Below, one piece after another: positions 1 to 9,474 of a stretch of DNA of 64,000 nt. Numbering within the stretch: the first letter of the stretch is position 1; the number at the start of each line of letters is the position of its first letter. The position numbers and the translations under genes are program-made. A model generated the notes under the pieces. It had not been told where the DNA came from and ran no database searches. It worked only from the letters and a program-made list of their open reading frames with translations. The DNA lies in assembly GCF_003063545.1 (NCBI RefSeq), contig NZ_NESD01000002.1, positions 124,001-188,000 on the forward strand, in the 5' to 3' direction. Origin of the DNA: Limnohabitans sp. Jir61. GTDB taxonomy: Bacteria > Pseudomonadota > Gammaproteobacteria > Burkholderiales > Burkholderiaceae_C.

Positions 1-1321
1 GCTCGATGCTGCGTGCACCAATGCCACGCGGCGGGAAGTTGACCACGCGCATGAAGCTGGTGTCGTCGCGTGGGTTTTCTAGCAAGCGCAAATAGGCCAA
101 TGCGTGTTTGATTTCGGCGCGTTCGAAGAAGCGCAAACCGCCGTACACACGGTAAGGCATGGCAGCGTTGAACAGCGCGGTTTCAATCACACGGCTTTGT
201 GCGTTGCTGCGGTAGAGCACAGCAATTTCGCTGCGGTGTTGAACGCCATTTGCGCCATCGCCATTTTGGCCATCGCGCAAGAGCTGCTTCATTTCTTCCA
301 CCATCCATTGCGCTTCCGCAAAGTCGGTGGGCGACTCATACACACGCACGGGCTCGCCAGCGCCCTGCGTGGTGTGCAGGTTTTTACCCAAACGGCCTTT
401 GTTGTGGCTGATGAGGTGGTTGGCACTGTCCAAGATGTTGCTGAAGCTGCGGTAGTTTTGCTCGAGCTTGATTTGGTGCGTCACGTTGTACTCGCGCACA
501 AAGTCGGCCATGTTGCCCACGCGTGCGCCACGGAAGGCGTAAATGCTTTGGTCATCGTCGCCCACAGCCAAGATAGCCCCGCCGCCTTGGTCTACAGGCC
601 CTGCGAGTTGTTTGAGCCATGCGTATTGCAGCTTGTTGGTGTCTTGAAACTCGTCTACCAAGATGTGTTGAAAGCGGCGGCGGTAGTGTTCGCGCAGCGG
701 ATCGTTGTCGCGCAGCAGCTCGTATGAGCGCAGCATGAGTTCTCCAAAGTCCACCACGCCTTCGCGTTGGCATTGGGCTTCGTACAGCTCGTACAGCTCC
801 ACGCGTTTGCGGTCGTCGGGGTCGCGGGCCACGACGTCTTTGGGGCGTAAGCCGTCTTCTTTGCAACCGGCGATGAAGCGCATGGTTTCTTTGGGTGGAA
901 AACGCTCGTCATCCACATTGAACTGTTTGCTCAGGCGCTTGATGGCGCTGAGCTGGTCTTGGGTGTCCAAGATTTGAAAAGACTGGGGCAAGTTGGCCAG
1001 TTTCCAGTGCGCGCGCAAAAAGCGGTTGCACAGCCCGTGAAACGTGCCCACCCACATGCCGCGCACACTGACTGGCAGCATGGCCGACAAACGCGTGAGC
1101 ATTTCTTTGGCCGCCTTGTTGGTAAAGGTCACGGCCAACAAACCGCCTGGCGACACCTGCCCCGTTTGCATGAGCCACGCAATGCGCGTGGTCAGCACCC
1201 GCGTCTTACCCGACCCTGCCCCCGCCAAGATAAGGGCATGCGCCTGCGGCAACGTGACTGCGGCGGCTTGCTCGTTATTGAGGCCTTGGAGCAAGGGGGA
1301 TGTGTGGGGGGTGGAATGCAT
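1..1321 (-). CDS. uvrD: UvrD/PcrA/Rep-family ATP-dependent DNA helicase (C-terminus outside window)
   Basis: Minus-strand reading frame from ATG at 1321, open to the window edge: MHSTPHTSPLLQGLNNEQAAAVTLPQAHALILAGAGSGKTRVLTTRIAWLM..., with Walker A GAGSGKT, TFTNKAAKEM, VDEFQDTN and LEQNYRS motifs of SF1 helicases. Absent from the ORF track because it has no stop in the window. Confidence 0.93.
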   Translation of the reverse strand, partial: MHSTPHTSPLLQGLNNEQAAAVTLPQAHALILAGAGSGKTRVLTTRIAWLMQTGQVSPGGLLAVTFTNKAAKEMLTRLSAMLPVSVRGMWVGTFHGLCNRFLRAHWKLANLPQSFQILDTQDQLSAIKRLSKQFNVDDERFPPKETMRFIAGCKEDGLRPKDVVARDPDDRKRVELYELYEAQCQREGVVDFGELMLRSYELLRDNDPLREHYRRRFQHILVDEFQDTNKLQYAWLKQLAGPVDQGGGAILAVGDDDQSIYAFRGARVGNMADFVREYNVTHQIKLEQNYRSFSNILDSANHLISHNKGRLGKNLHTTQGAGEPVRVYESPTDFAEAQWMVEEMKQLLRDGQNGDGANGVQHRSEIAVLYRSNAQSRVIETALFNAAMPYRVYGGLRFFERAEIKHALAYLRLLENPRDDTSFMRVVNFPPRGIGARSIE

Positions 1322-1459
1322 CGAAAGATTTTAGGTTTAGAATCAGCCACCGGGCCCAAGATTCTTGCGCTCGGTTTTTTTATGTCTGCTATTTGCGCCT
1401 AAAAAAACCGGCCAAGCCAAGCGCTCAATCTTCGAACGTTATTTTCTGGAGCTTGGGAA

Positions 1460-2437
1460 ATGGAAATTTTTGATTACGACAACATCTTGTTGCTGCCACG
1501 CAAGTGCCGCGTGGAAAGCCGCTCTGAATGCGATGCAGGTGTTGAACTCGGTGGCCGCAAGTTTCGCTTGCCTGTTGTCCCCGCCAATATGAAAACCGTG
1601 GTGGATGAAAGCATCTGCTTGTGGATGGCGCAAAACAATTACTTCTACGTGATGCACCGCTTCGATTTGGACAATGTCCAATTCGTGAAAGACATGCACG
1701 CCAAGGGTGTGTACGCCTCTATCTCTTTGGGCGTCAAAGGCCCAGACCGCGCCACCGTGGACACGCTGGCTGCTGCTGGCTTGACACCTGAGTACATCAC
1801 CATCGACATCGCCCACGGCCACGCCGACAGCGTGCGCGACATGATTGGCTACATCAAGGCCAAGTTGCCTAAGAGCTTCATCATCGCGGGTAACGTGGCA
1901 ACACCTGAAGCCGTGATCGACCTCGAAAACTGGGGCGCTGATGCGACCAAAGTGGGTGTGGGTCCAGGCAAGGTGTGTATCACCAAGCTCAAAACTGGTT
2001 TTGGCACAGGCGGCTGGCAGTTGTCAGCGCTCAAGTGGTGCGCACGCGTGGCGACCAAGCCCATCATTGCGGACGGCGGCATTCGCAGCCACGGTGACAT
2101 TGCCAAGAGCATCCGCTTTGGCGCAAGCATGGTGATGATTGGTTCCCTGTTTGCTGGCCACGAAGAGTCGCCAGGCAAGACTGTGGAAGTTAACGGCGAG
2201 ATGTTCAAAGAGTATTACGGCTCAGCCTCTGACTTCAACAAAGGCGAATACAAGCACGTGGAAGGCAAACGCATCCTCGAGCCCGTCAAAGGCAAACTGG
2301 CCAACACGCTCATCGAAATGGAGCAAGACGTGCAAAGCTCCATCAGCTACGCCGGCGGCACCAAGTTGATGGACATCCGCAAAGTGAACTACGTGACTTT
2401 GGGCGGCGACAACGCTGGCGAACATCTGTTGATGTAA
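1460..2437 (+). CDS. guaC: GMP reductase
   Basis: 325 aa; IMPDH/GMPR TIM barrel with [17 protein letters not shown] and [38 protein letters not shown]. Confidence 0.93.
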   Translation: MEIFDYDNILLLPRKCRVESRSECDAGVELGGRKFRLPVVPANMKTVVDESICLWMAQNNYFYVMHRFDLDNVQFVKDMHAKGVYASISLGVKGPDRATVDTLAAAGLTPEYITIDIAHGHADSVRDMIGYIKAKLPKSFIIAGNVATPEAVIDLENWGADATKVGVGPGKVCITKLKTGFGTGGWQLSALKWCARVATKPIIADGGIRSHGDIAKSIRFGASMVMIGSLFAGHEESPGKTVEVNGEMFKEYYGSASDFNKGEYKHVEGKRILEPVKGKLANTLIEMEQDVQSSISYAGGTKLMDIRKVNYVTLGGDNAGEHLLM

Positions 2438-2466
2438 ACCTCGCACCTTGGCCATTGATGGCCAAA

Positions 2467-2508
2467 CAAAAAAGCCTGTCTGCTTTACGCATGACAGGCT
2501 TTTTTTAT
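2467..2508 (+). terminator. Rho-independent terminator downstream of guaC
   Basis: aaaaaagcctgtc-tgctttacgcat-gacaggctttttt perfect stem with flanking A/T tracts. Confidence 0.85.
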
Positions 2509-2520
2509 TGCTGTGGTTTT

Positions 2521-3378
2521 TTACTTGTGCATCAGTTCAAGCGCCAGCGTGTGCAAGCGGCTTCCAGGCTGCGTCATCGCCTCGACGATGCTGAAGTGCT
2601 GCAAGCCCTCTAAGGTTTCAGCCACGGGTACATGTGCTTTGCCCCAAGCTTGTTGAATCAAAAAGTTATGGCGAATGAATTCTTCGCTCTCAATGCCACC
2701 CGCTACGCTGTAAAGCGTGCTCTGCTTGGGCGCTGGCATCCAAGCGGGGCTGTTGCGCAGCACCACATCGTCGGTCAAGCGTAAGCTGTCTTTGAGGTAC
2801 GGCGTGGCTTGCACAGATTCAAGTTCATACAAACCAGAAATCGACAACGCCTTGGTAACCAGATGCGCAGGCAAATCAGCGGCATACGCAGGCCAATCGC
2901 AAGCCAACAGCATGGTCACCAAATGGCCACCAGCTGAATGCCCCACCAAGGTGATGCGGCTGGGGTCGCCTCCAAAGCGATGAATATTGCGCCACACCCA
3001 AACCACGCACTTGACCATTTGCAAGGTGATGTCAGACACCGTCACTGCCGGGCACAACGCATAGTTGGGCACGACCACATGCGCGCCTTGTGCCGTGAAA
3101 GTGGGTGCGATAAACGAATGATCGGCTTTGTCGAGCGAGCGCCAATAGCCACCGTGAATGAACACCACCACAGGGGCTTTGTCACCCGCAGAGTCGCTGG
3201 GAAAAATGTCTAAGGTTTCATTCAAGCCATGGCCATAGGCCACGTCTTGATAGCAGCGGTGCTTGGCACGCACATGTGCGGATGACTCATGCCAATGCGC
3301 AAAGTGCGCGGCGTGTTCAGGCACCAAGGCCCGGTTGTTATACATGCGGTCATACCAAGCGCCATCGTGTTGCGTCAT
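2521..3378 (-). CDS. Alpha/beta hydrolase, arylformamidase (KynB)-like esterase
   Basis: HGGYW oxyanion motif and GHSAGG nucleophile elbow; 4-bp overlap with the upstream TonB receptor gene. Confidence 0.8.
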   Translation of the reverse strand: MTQHDGAWYDRMYNNRALVPEHAAHFAHWHESSAHVRAKHRCYQDVAYGHGLNETLDIFPSDSAGDKAPVVVFIHGGYWRSLDKADHSFIAPTFTAQGAHVVVPNYALCPAVTVSDITLQMVKCVVWVWRNIHRFGGDPSRITLVGHSAGGHLVTMLLACDWPAYAADLPAHLVTKALSISGLYELESVQATPYLKDSLRLTDDVVLRNSPAWMPAPKQSTLYSVAGGIESEEFIRHNFLIQQAWGKAHVPVAETLEGLQHFSIVEAMTQPGSRLHTLALELMHK

Positions 3379-5513
3379 AGTTTTTTCTCCAGAAGAATTT
3401 GCACGTTGGTCCAGCTGCGGTTTTGGGTATTGCTATTTTCAAGCACACCATTGCCGTTGTAGATGCTGCCGGTGTTGTAGTTATGCGGATCAAGGTTACT
3501 CAAGGTCAGTCGCCAGGCCGTGCTGCCATCCACGCGCCACAAACCATAGAGGTCCATCACGCGTTTTTGAGAAACCACAGTTAATTGCTCAGCACTTAAG
3601 CGGGTGCTGTAGCCAGGGTTGTAGTTCACGTTGCCACCAATGGTGAGCGGCACAATTTTCAAGCGGTAATCCGCACCGAGGTTTGCCGTCATGCTGGGTT
3701 GTTGATCTAAACGGTTATCAGGCCCCATGATGCTAAGCACGCGTGAACGATAGAAGCTGACGTTGTTGCGCAGGTCGATATTGGGGGCATCGTCAATCCA
3801 TTGATCCATCCGAAATTTAGCTTCTAGCTCAATACCTTCGGTCACAGCTTCGCTGATGTTTTCAGGACGGGACAAATAGCCACTGCCATCTGGGCTAGTG
3901 ACATTGCGAATCAAGTTTTGTACACGGCGATGGAATGCACTTGCACTCAACACACCACCTTGAGGCAAATAACGCTCAACCGCTACATCCAACCCTGTAG
4001 CAACTTCAGGCTTGAGATTTGGGTTACCAATCGTGTCGGGACTTGATGGACTCGATGGATCTTTTGAATACGTGCGGCGCGCCAAGAAGCTAGGCATGCT
4101 GGGGGTTTTAAAGCTTTTGGTCAAGCTCATGCGCACCTGATCACGGCTGTCGGGGTTGGGCCGCCACATCGCATGCAACAACGGTGTGAACACGCTGCTG
4201 CGATTGGTCACATCGCTGGTGCTTGTAGCGCCTTCAGTGGTCAGGCTTTCGTAGCGTGCACCGAGGTGTGTGGCCCAGTGCGGCGTGAGCTGCCACTCAT
4301 CCTGCGAGTAAATCGCATAGCGCGTAGTGCTGGCTTGCAAATCGGAATTGGCGTTCAGAGAGGATGTGCCAAAGTCGTACGTACCCAGAATGGTTTGCGT
4401 GCGACGCACACGTTCGACTTCACTACCACTCACCCATTGATGCCCACCGCCCAACACATTGGTATATTTGCCGCCAAGGTTGACCGACCTGTCTTGCATG
4501 CGCGAGTCCTCATTGATGGAGGGCAGCAAGCTCGGGTTGAGCGAGTATTGATTGGACTGTGAATGACTGTCCCAACCACCCACATTGAACTTCCACTCCA
4601 TAGTGCTGTCGCTGGAGAGCTTGCGCTTCCATTGACCGTTGAGCCTCGCCACCATGAAATGGTTGTCGATTTGTGTGGCGGCCGTTGTCGGTTGACTGTT
4701 GGTCTGTGATGCCCACATGCTGCCAGGCGTTGAGCCTTGCGAATACGCAATAAATGGCATCAAAGTGAGCGCTTCGCCCGGCTCCCCTTTGAGCTGCAAA
4801 CGCGCTGTTGCGTTCATACCTTGTCGATCGTAATGACTGTTGCTGCTGCGATCACGCGTGATACCGCCGCGCTCGATGTGCGTCTCACTGTGGTCAGGCA
4901 CGGCATAGCGGTTGACCGACAAGGTGTAGTTGGCCGTCCACTTCTCAGCATCGTGGTATTTGACCAACGAAGCTGTGGGCGATGCATAACCGCCTTGAAA
5001 TGACGAGCCCACTTTCAACTCAGTGGGCATGCCTTTGCGACCTTCACGCGTGATGATATTGATCGTGCCTGCAATCGCTTGAGCACCCGTTTCAGCCGTA
5101 GGTGCGCGATAAATTTCCACACGCTCAATCATCTCAGGCGTGAGCGACTCCACGCTAAAGCCGGGTGGCACACGCTGGCCGTCAAGCAGTATTTGTGTGT
5201 AGCCTTGGCTCAGGCCACGCATGCGAATGCCACCGCCTCGACCGGGCGCGCCACCCAAGGTGATGCCTGGCATACGCTTCAATATTTCGCCAAGGTTGGA
5301 ATCACCTTGACGTTCAATCTCTTCACGACCAATCACAATTTTGCTGGCGGTGGATTCACGGCGCTGTTGCGTGTCGTTGTCACGACCGCTCGTGATTTCA
5401 ATGCGCCCCATGTCAGAGGTGGCAGCAGGCGTGGCCGCTTGCTGTGCCCACGCCGCAGTTGCACTGAGCGCAAATGGGACAAAGATGGAACGTATGAAGT
5501 GTTGAGAGTGCAT
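3375..5513 (-). CDS. TonB-dependent outer-membrane receptor
   Basis: 712 aa with signal peptide, plug domain (GEILKRMPGITLGGAPGRGGGIRMRGL...YTQILLDGQRV) and beta-barrel typical of TBDRs. Confidence 0.9.
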   Translation of the reverse strand: MHSQHFIRSIFVPFALSATAAWAQQAATPAATSDMGRIEITSGRDNDTQQRRESTASKIVIGREEIERQGDSNLGEILKRMPGITLGGAPGRGGGIRMRGLSQGYTQILLDGQRVPPGFSVESLTPEMIERVEIYRAPTAETGAQAIAGTINIITREGRKGMPTELKVGSSFQGGYASPTASLVKYHDAEKWTANYTLSVNRYAVPDHSETHIERGGITRDRSSNSHYDRQGMNATARLQLKGEPGEALTLMPFIAYSQGSTPGSMWASQTNSQPTTAATQIDNHFMVARLNGQWKRKLSSDSTMEWKFNVGGWDSHSQSNQYSLNPSLLPSINEDSRMQDRSVNLGGKYTNVLGGGHQWVSGSEVERVRRTQTILGTYDFGTSSLNANSDLQASTTRYAIYSQDEWQLTPHWATHLGARYESLTTEGATSTSDVTNRSSVFTPLLHAMWRPNPDSRDQVRMSLTKSFKTPSMPSFLARRTYSKDPSSPSSPDTIGNPNLKPEVATGLDVAVERYLPQGGVLSASAFHRRVQNLIRNVTSPDGSGYLSRPENISEAVTEGIELEAKFRMDQWIDDAPNIDLRNNVSFYRSRVLSIMGPDNRLDQQPSMTANLGADYRLKIVPLTIGGNVNYNPGYSTRLSAEQLTVVSQKRVMDLYGLWRVDGSTAWRLTLSNLDPHNYNTGSIYNGNGVLENSNTQNRSWTNVQILLEKKL

Positions 5514-5584
5514 TTAAAAAAGTTTACCTAGGTATCAATACCCTTGCCGTGTAAAGTTGAGGTTTTCTTTTTTACGCAAGTTCC

Positions 5585-6331
5585 ATGAGCCAAGCCTCCG
5601 CGCCACACGCCTACGAAATCAAAAGTGCCTCGTTGCCCTTGGTGTCTTTCCTCCTCAAAAACCCCGACACATCCGCGCTCCAAGCCGATATGGCACGCCG
5701 CTTGGGGGCTACCCCTGGGTTCTTTGACAACGACCCCGTGGTGATCGATTTGAGCGTCCTAGAGGACCCCCACAACCTACTCGACCTCCCCTCGGTGTGC
5801 CTGATGCTGCGCACACACCAAATGCTGCCTGTGGCAGTACGCGGCGCTAATGAACACCAATTAGCTAACGCGCACAAGGCAGGGTTGTTTGAAGCAAGTG
5901 ATTTGAGCATTCAAGCACCAGCAGCGCCACGCGTCGAAACCGTGGTGCAAGAGGTGATTCGCGAAGTGGAAGTGGTGCGCGAAGTGCAAACCGGCAACGG
6001 CGCAGCCATGGTGATCGACAAGCCTTTGCGCTCGGGCCAACACGTCTATGCCAAGGGACGCGACTTGATCGTGCTCGCCATGGTCAACCCAGGCGCTGAA
6101 ATCATGGCAGACGGCCACATCCACGTGTACGCACCGCTGCGCGGCAAAGCCATTGCAGGCGCACGCGGTGACGAACAAGCGCGTATCTTCACTTCAAGCC
6201 TAGAAGCAGAGCTACTTTCAATTGCAGGAACCTACCGCACCAGCGGCGATGCACCACTGCCTGCGGATGTCGCAGGCAAACCCGCGCAAATCAGCTTGCA
6301 AGGGGATAAGTTGGTGATGCAAGCACTGTAA
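5585..6331 (+). CDS. minC: Septum site-determining protein MinC
   Basis: C-terminal GQHVYAKGRDLIVLAMVNPGAEIMADGHIHVYAPLRGKAIAGARGD signature; followed by minD and minE. Confidence 0.95.
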   Translation: MSQASAPHAYEIKSASLPLVSFLLKNPDTSALQADMARRLGATPGFFDNDPVVIDLSVLEDPHNLLDLPSVCLMLRTHQMLPVAVRGANEHQLANAHKAGLFEASDLSIQAPAAPRVETVVQEVIREVEVVREVQTGNGAAMVIDKPLRSGQHVYAKGRDLIVLAMVNPGAEIMADGHIHVYAPLRGKAIAGARGDEQARIFTSSLEAELLSIAGTYRTSGDAPLPADVAGKPAQISLQGDKLVMQAL

Positions 6332-6372
6332 AATTCAGCAATTAAATAACAGAAACAACTAAGGCTTTATTC

Positions 6373-7188
6373 ATGACAAAAATCGTGGTGGTGACTTCTG
6401 GCAAGGGCGGCGTGGGCAAGACCACAACCAGCGCCAGTTTTTCCTCTGGCCTCGCATTGCGCGGCTTCAAAACGGTGGTCATCGACTTTGACGTTGGCTT
6501 GCGTAACCTCGACCTCATCATGGGTTGCGAACGTCGTGTGGTGTATGACTTCATCAACGTCATCAACGGTGAAGCCACGCTAAACCAAGCCTTGATCAAA
6601 GACAAGCAGTGCGACAACTTGTACGTGCTGGCTGCTTCGCAAACCCGCGACAAAGATGCGTTGTCACAAGACGGCGTCGAGCGCGTGTTGAACGAACTCA
6701 AAGAAATGAAGTTCGACTACATCGTGTGCGACTCACCTGCTGGCATCGAAGTGGGCGCCATGATGGCCATGCACTTTGCCGACGAAGCCTTGGTGGTGAC
6801 CAATCCTGAAGTTTCCTCGGTGCGCGACTCTGACCGCATCTTAGGCATGCTCAGCAGCAAAACCAAACGTGCAATTGACGGCGATACACCCATCAAAGAA
6901 CACCTGCTCATCACCCGCTACAACCCAAGCCGTGTGGAAGATGGCCATATGCTGTCGCTCGAAGACATCCAAGACATCTTGCGCATTCCATTGATTGGCG
7001 TGATTCCCGAATCAGAGACTGTGTTGACTGCCTCTAACCAAGGTTTGCCAGCAGTGCATTTGGAAAACACCGATGTGTCTGAAGCGTACAAAGACGTGAT
7101 CAGCCGTTTCTTGGGTGAAGACGTACCTATGCGATTTACCGAATACGTCAAGCCTGGTTTGCTCAAACGTATGTTTGGTGGGAAGTAA
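6373..7188 (+). CDS. minD: Septum site-determining protein MinD
   Basis: Deviant Walker A GKGGVGKTT, MinD sequence throughout, amphipathic C-terminus LLKRMFGGK. Confidence 0.97.
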   Translation: MTKIVVVTSGKGGVGKTTTSASFSSGLALRGFKTVVIDFDVGLRNLDLIMGCERRVVYDFINVINGEATLNQALIKDKQCDNLYVLAASQTRDKDALSQDGVERVLNELKEMKFDYIVCDSPAGIEVGAMMAMHFADEALVVTNPEVSSVRDSDRILGMLSSKTKRAIDGDTPIKEHLLITRYNPSRVEDGHMLSLEDIQDILRIPLIGVIPESETVLTASNQGLPAVHLENTDVSEAYKDVISRFLGEDVPMRFTEYVKPGLLKRMFGGK

Positions 7189-7191
7189 GCC

Positions 7192-7443
7192 ATGTCGTTG
7201 CTCTCTCTATTACTCGGTGAGAAGAAAAAAACAGCGAACGTTGCCAAAGAACGTTTGCAGTTCATCCTCACCCACGAGCGCACGGGTCGTAACCCACAGC
7301 CAGACTATTTGCCTGATTTGCAGCGCGATTTAGTGGCTGTGCTGTCTAAATACGTGAAGATCAATCCAGAAGATATCAAGGTCAATCTGGAGCGTCACGA
7401 TAACCTCGAAGTGCTCGAAGTCAAAATCGAACTGCCAGAGTAA
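7192..7443 (+). CDS. minE: Cell division topological specificity factor MinE
   Basis: 83 aa, MinE-type sequence ([38 protein letters not shown]). Confidence 0.96.
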   Translation: MSLLSLLLGEKKKTANVAKERLQFILTHERTGRNPQPDYLPDLQRDLVAVLSKYVKINPEDIKVNLERHDNLEVLEVKIELPE

Positions 7444-7464
7444 AAGGCTTCATCGCCCACAAAA

Positions 7465-7492
7465 CAAAAAGCGACCCGAGGGTCGCTTTTTG
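7465..7492 (+). terminator. Rho-independent terminator after minE
   Basis: aaaaagcgaccc-gag-ggtcgcttttt. Confidence 0.85.
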
Positions 7493-7519
7493 TTTGGCTT
7501 GTAAAAGCAAGAGGGGGAA

Positions 7520-7687
7520 TTAACCGCCTTTGTTTGAACGCTTGCCAGGGTTCTTTTTGCTACGTGTCGCAACACCGCGCTCAAGACTCACACGTTGACC
7601 ACGACCACCGGTGCGCAGCGTGGTGCCTGGCAGTGGGATTGGTTTTGGTGCGCGTTGGCGGTCGGCTTCAGTGACGATTTTGTTTCC
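7520..7687 (-). CDS. Small basic hypothetical protein (55 aa from the internal ATG; 60 aa ORF from 7702)
   Basis: ORF MGNKIVTEADRQRAPKPIPLPGTTLRTGGRGQRVSLERGVATRSKKNPGKRSNKGG; highly basic; sits alone between converging and diverging neighbours. Confidence 0.55.
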   Translation of the reverse strand, partial: GNKIVTEADRQRAPKPIPLPGTTLRTGGRGQRVSLERGVATRSKKNPGKRSNKGG

Positions 7688-7789
7688 CATGAAATTTTCC
7701 AAGTAAAAAGTTACAGCCCCTTATTAGGCCACAGGTTTTGGCGTATTTTCGCACGGAACAACCCATAATCAGCGCAACCTAAGGCATTT

Positions 7790-8377
7790 ATGAACCCAAA
7801 AATCAGCGAACTGCTCGACCGCATCCAAAAAATGGAGCAAGAAATCGAGCTAGAGATGAAGCGCAAACGCGCTGAACTTCAAGCCGACTTCGAGGAAACA
7901 CGGGTGCGCTTTGAGCATGAGGTGCTTGAGCAACAGCGCCGCTTTAAAACCGGCGTGATTGCCTATTTGCTGACCGCCAATTTCATGAGCGTGCTCACCG
8001 CACCCGTCATTTACGCCCTCTTCTTTCCTATCGTGTTTCTGGATTTATCCATCACGGTCTACCAACACATTTGTTTTCGTGCCTATGGTCTCCCCCGCGT
8101 GAAGCGCGGTGATTACTTTGTGTTCGACCGCGCGCATTTGGCTTACTTGAACTTGATTGAGAAAATCAATTGCGCTTACTGCTCGTACGGCAATGGCGTG
8201 ATGGCTTATGGCCGCGAAGTGGTGGCGCGCACCGAGCAGTATTGGTGCCCCATCAAACATGCTCGCAAAATCATGGCGGCACACCCCTACTACACCGGTT
8301 TTGTAGACTTTGGCGATGCCCAGAGCTACAAAGACGAACTCGAAAACCTGCGCACCGAATTGGCCAAACTCAAATAA
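7790..8377 (+). CDS. Hypothetical membrane-associated protein
   Basis: 195 aa; N-terminal coiled coil, hydrophobic hairpin (YLLTANFMSVLTAPVIYALFFPIVFLDLSI), Cys-containing C-terminal part. Confidence 0.7.
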   Translation: MNPKISELLDRIQKMEQEIELEMKRKRAELQADFEETRVRFEHEVLEQQRRFKTGVIAYLLTANFMSVLTAPVIYALFFPIVFLDLSITVYQHICFRAYGLPRVKRGDYFVFDRAHLAYLNLIEKINCAYCSYGNGVMAYGREVVARTEQYWCPIKHARKIMAAHPYYTGFVDFGDAQSYKDELENLRTELAKLK

Positions 8378-8389
8378 CAAAAACACCAA

Positions 8390-8605
8390 ATGCCACACAC
8401 CGACATTGACAAACGCTTGATGGACCTTGAGATCAAGGCCAGCTTCACCGAAGACTTGGTGGAGCAGCTCAATCAAACTATTTTTCAGCAACAGCAGCAA
8501 ATTGATGCGCTCATTCGCGAAGTGAGCCAACTTCGCCAGCAAACACCAGACGGCGGGACAGGCGGCTTCACCAGCTTGCGCGACGAGTTGCCTCCGCACT
8601 ACTGA
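8390..8605 (+). CDS. slyX: SlyX family protein
   Basis: 71 aa, LEIKASFTEDLVEQLNQTIFQQQQQIDAL.. and PPHY C-terminus typical of SlyX. Confidence 0.88.
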   Translation: MPHTDIDKRLMDLEIKASFTEDLVEQLNQTIFQQQQQIDALIREVSQLRQQTPDGGTGGFTSLRDELPPHY

Positions 8606-8607
8606 GC

Positions 8608-8742
8608 ATGACCGAAGCTTTGAAAGAGCAACATACCCTTGAGCTGAGCGAGTTCGTGCTCTCGGTGCTGTATCGACTGAGCGCCTATGCCGTTGTCAAC
8701 CTGATTGATGACGCGGCCATGCTCTCGATCGTATTCATTTGA
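8608..8742 (+). CDS. Possible micro-ORF (44 aa) translationally coupled to slyX
   Basis: ATG 2 nt after the slyX stop; MTEALKEQHTLELSEFVLSVLYRLSAYAVVNLIDDAAMLSIVFI. Not in the ORF track (below size cut-off). Confidence 0.35.
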   Translation: MTEALKEQHTLELSEFVLSVLYRLSAYAVVNLIDDAAMLSIVFI

Positions 8743-8761
8743 ATTTTTACTGGAGACACCC

Positions 8762-9361
8762 ATGACAATGACGGTTGATTACTACCTCGCCCCCATGAGT
8801 CCTTGGACGTATTTGGGCCACCAACGCTTTGTGCAAATTGCCAAAGCAGCAGGTGCTACGGTGCGTGTGATGCCAATGGATTTGGGCAAGGTGTTTCCCA
8901 TTTCGGGTGGTTTGCCTTTGGGCAAACGTGCGCCTCAGCGCCAAGCGTATCGACTGGTCGAATTAACACGTTTCAGCCAACGCCTGAATTTGCCACTCAA
9001 CCTACACCCCAAGTTTTTCCCCGTAGCAGGCGACCCATCTGCCAAACTCATCATTGCGGTGGATATGCACCACGGCACAGACGCAGCATTAGCCATCACA
9101 GGGGCCGTACTGGCTGCTGTCTGGCACCAAGAGCGAGACATTGCAGACGCTGCCACCTTGGGCACCCTTCTGGCCGAACACAAGCTAGACGCAGCTTGCT
9201 TGGCACTCTCCAACACGCCAGAGGTGCAAGCCCGCTATGACAGCTACACACAAAGCGCGATAGACACCCATGTGTTTGGTGCACCCACCTTTATGGTGGA
9301 GGGTGAGATGTTTTGGGGCCAAGACCGCTTGGACTTTGTGGCGCAAAAGCTCAAGGACTAA
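8762..9361 (+). CDS. DsbA-family / 2-hydroxychromene-2-carboxylate isomerase-like protein
   Basis: MTMTVDYYLAPMSPWTYLGHQRF...FGAPTFMVEGEMFWGQDRLDFV; kappa-class GST/DsbA fold signature. Start moved from 8705 to 8762. Confidence 0.85.
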   Translation: MTMTVDYYLAPMSPWTYLGHQRFVQIAKAAGATVRVMPMDLGKVFPISGGLPLGKRAPQRQAYRLVELTRFSQRLNLPLNLHPKFFPVAGDPSAKLIIAVDMHHGTDAALAITGAVLAAVWHQERDIADAATLGTLLAEHKLDAACLALSNTPEVQARYDSYTQSAIDTHVFGAPTFMVEGEMFWGQDRLDFVAQKLKD

Positions 9362-9397
9362 TTCAAAGCTCAAGGCCTCAATCGAAGTCCACAAACA

Positions 9398-9443
9398 ATT
9401 CAGCCACCGGAGTTGCACGCAAGGTGCAACGCGGTGGCTGAAT
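9398..9443. terminator. Long hairpin between convergent genes (possible bidirectional terminator)
   Basis: attcagccacc-g-gagttgcac-gcaa-ggtgcaac-gc-ggtggctgaat inverted repeat. Confidence 0.6.
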
Positions 9444-9474
9444 GCGTTTTAGCCCGCTGTGAAGCGGGAACTCA

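Noticed and set aside
104-1402. Plus- and minus-strand ORFs listed at the left edge
   Set aside because: Shadows of the uvrD-type helicase frame, which is open on the minus strand to the window start.
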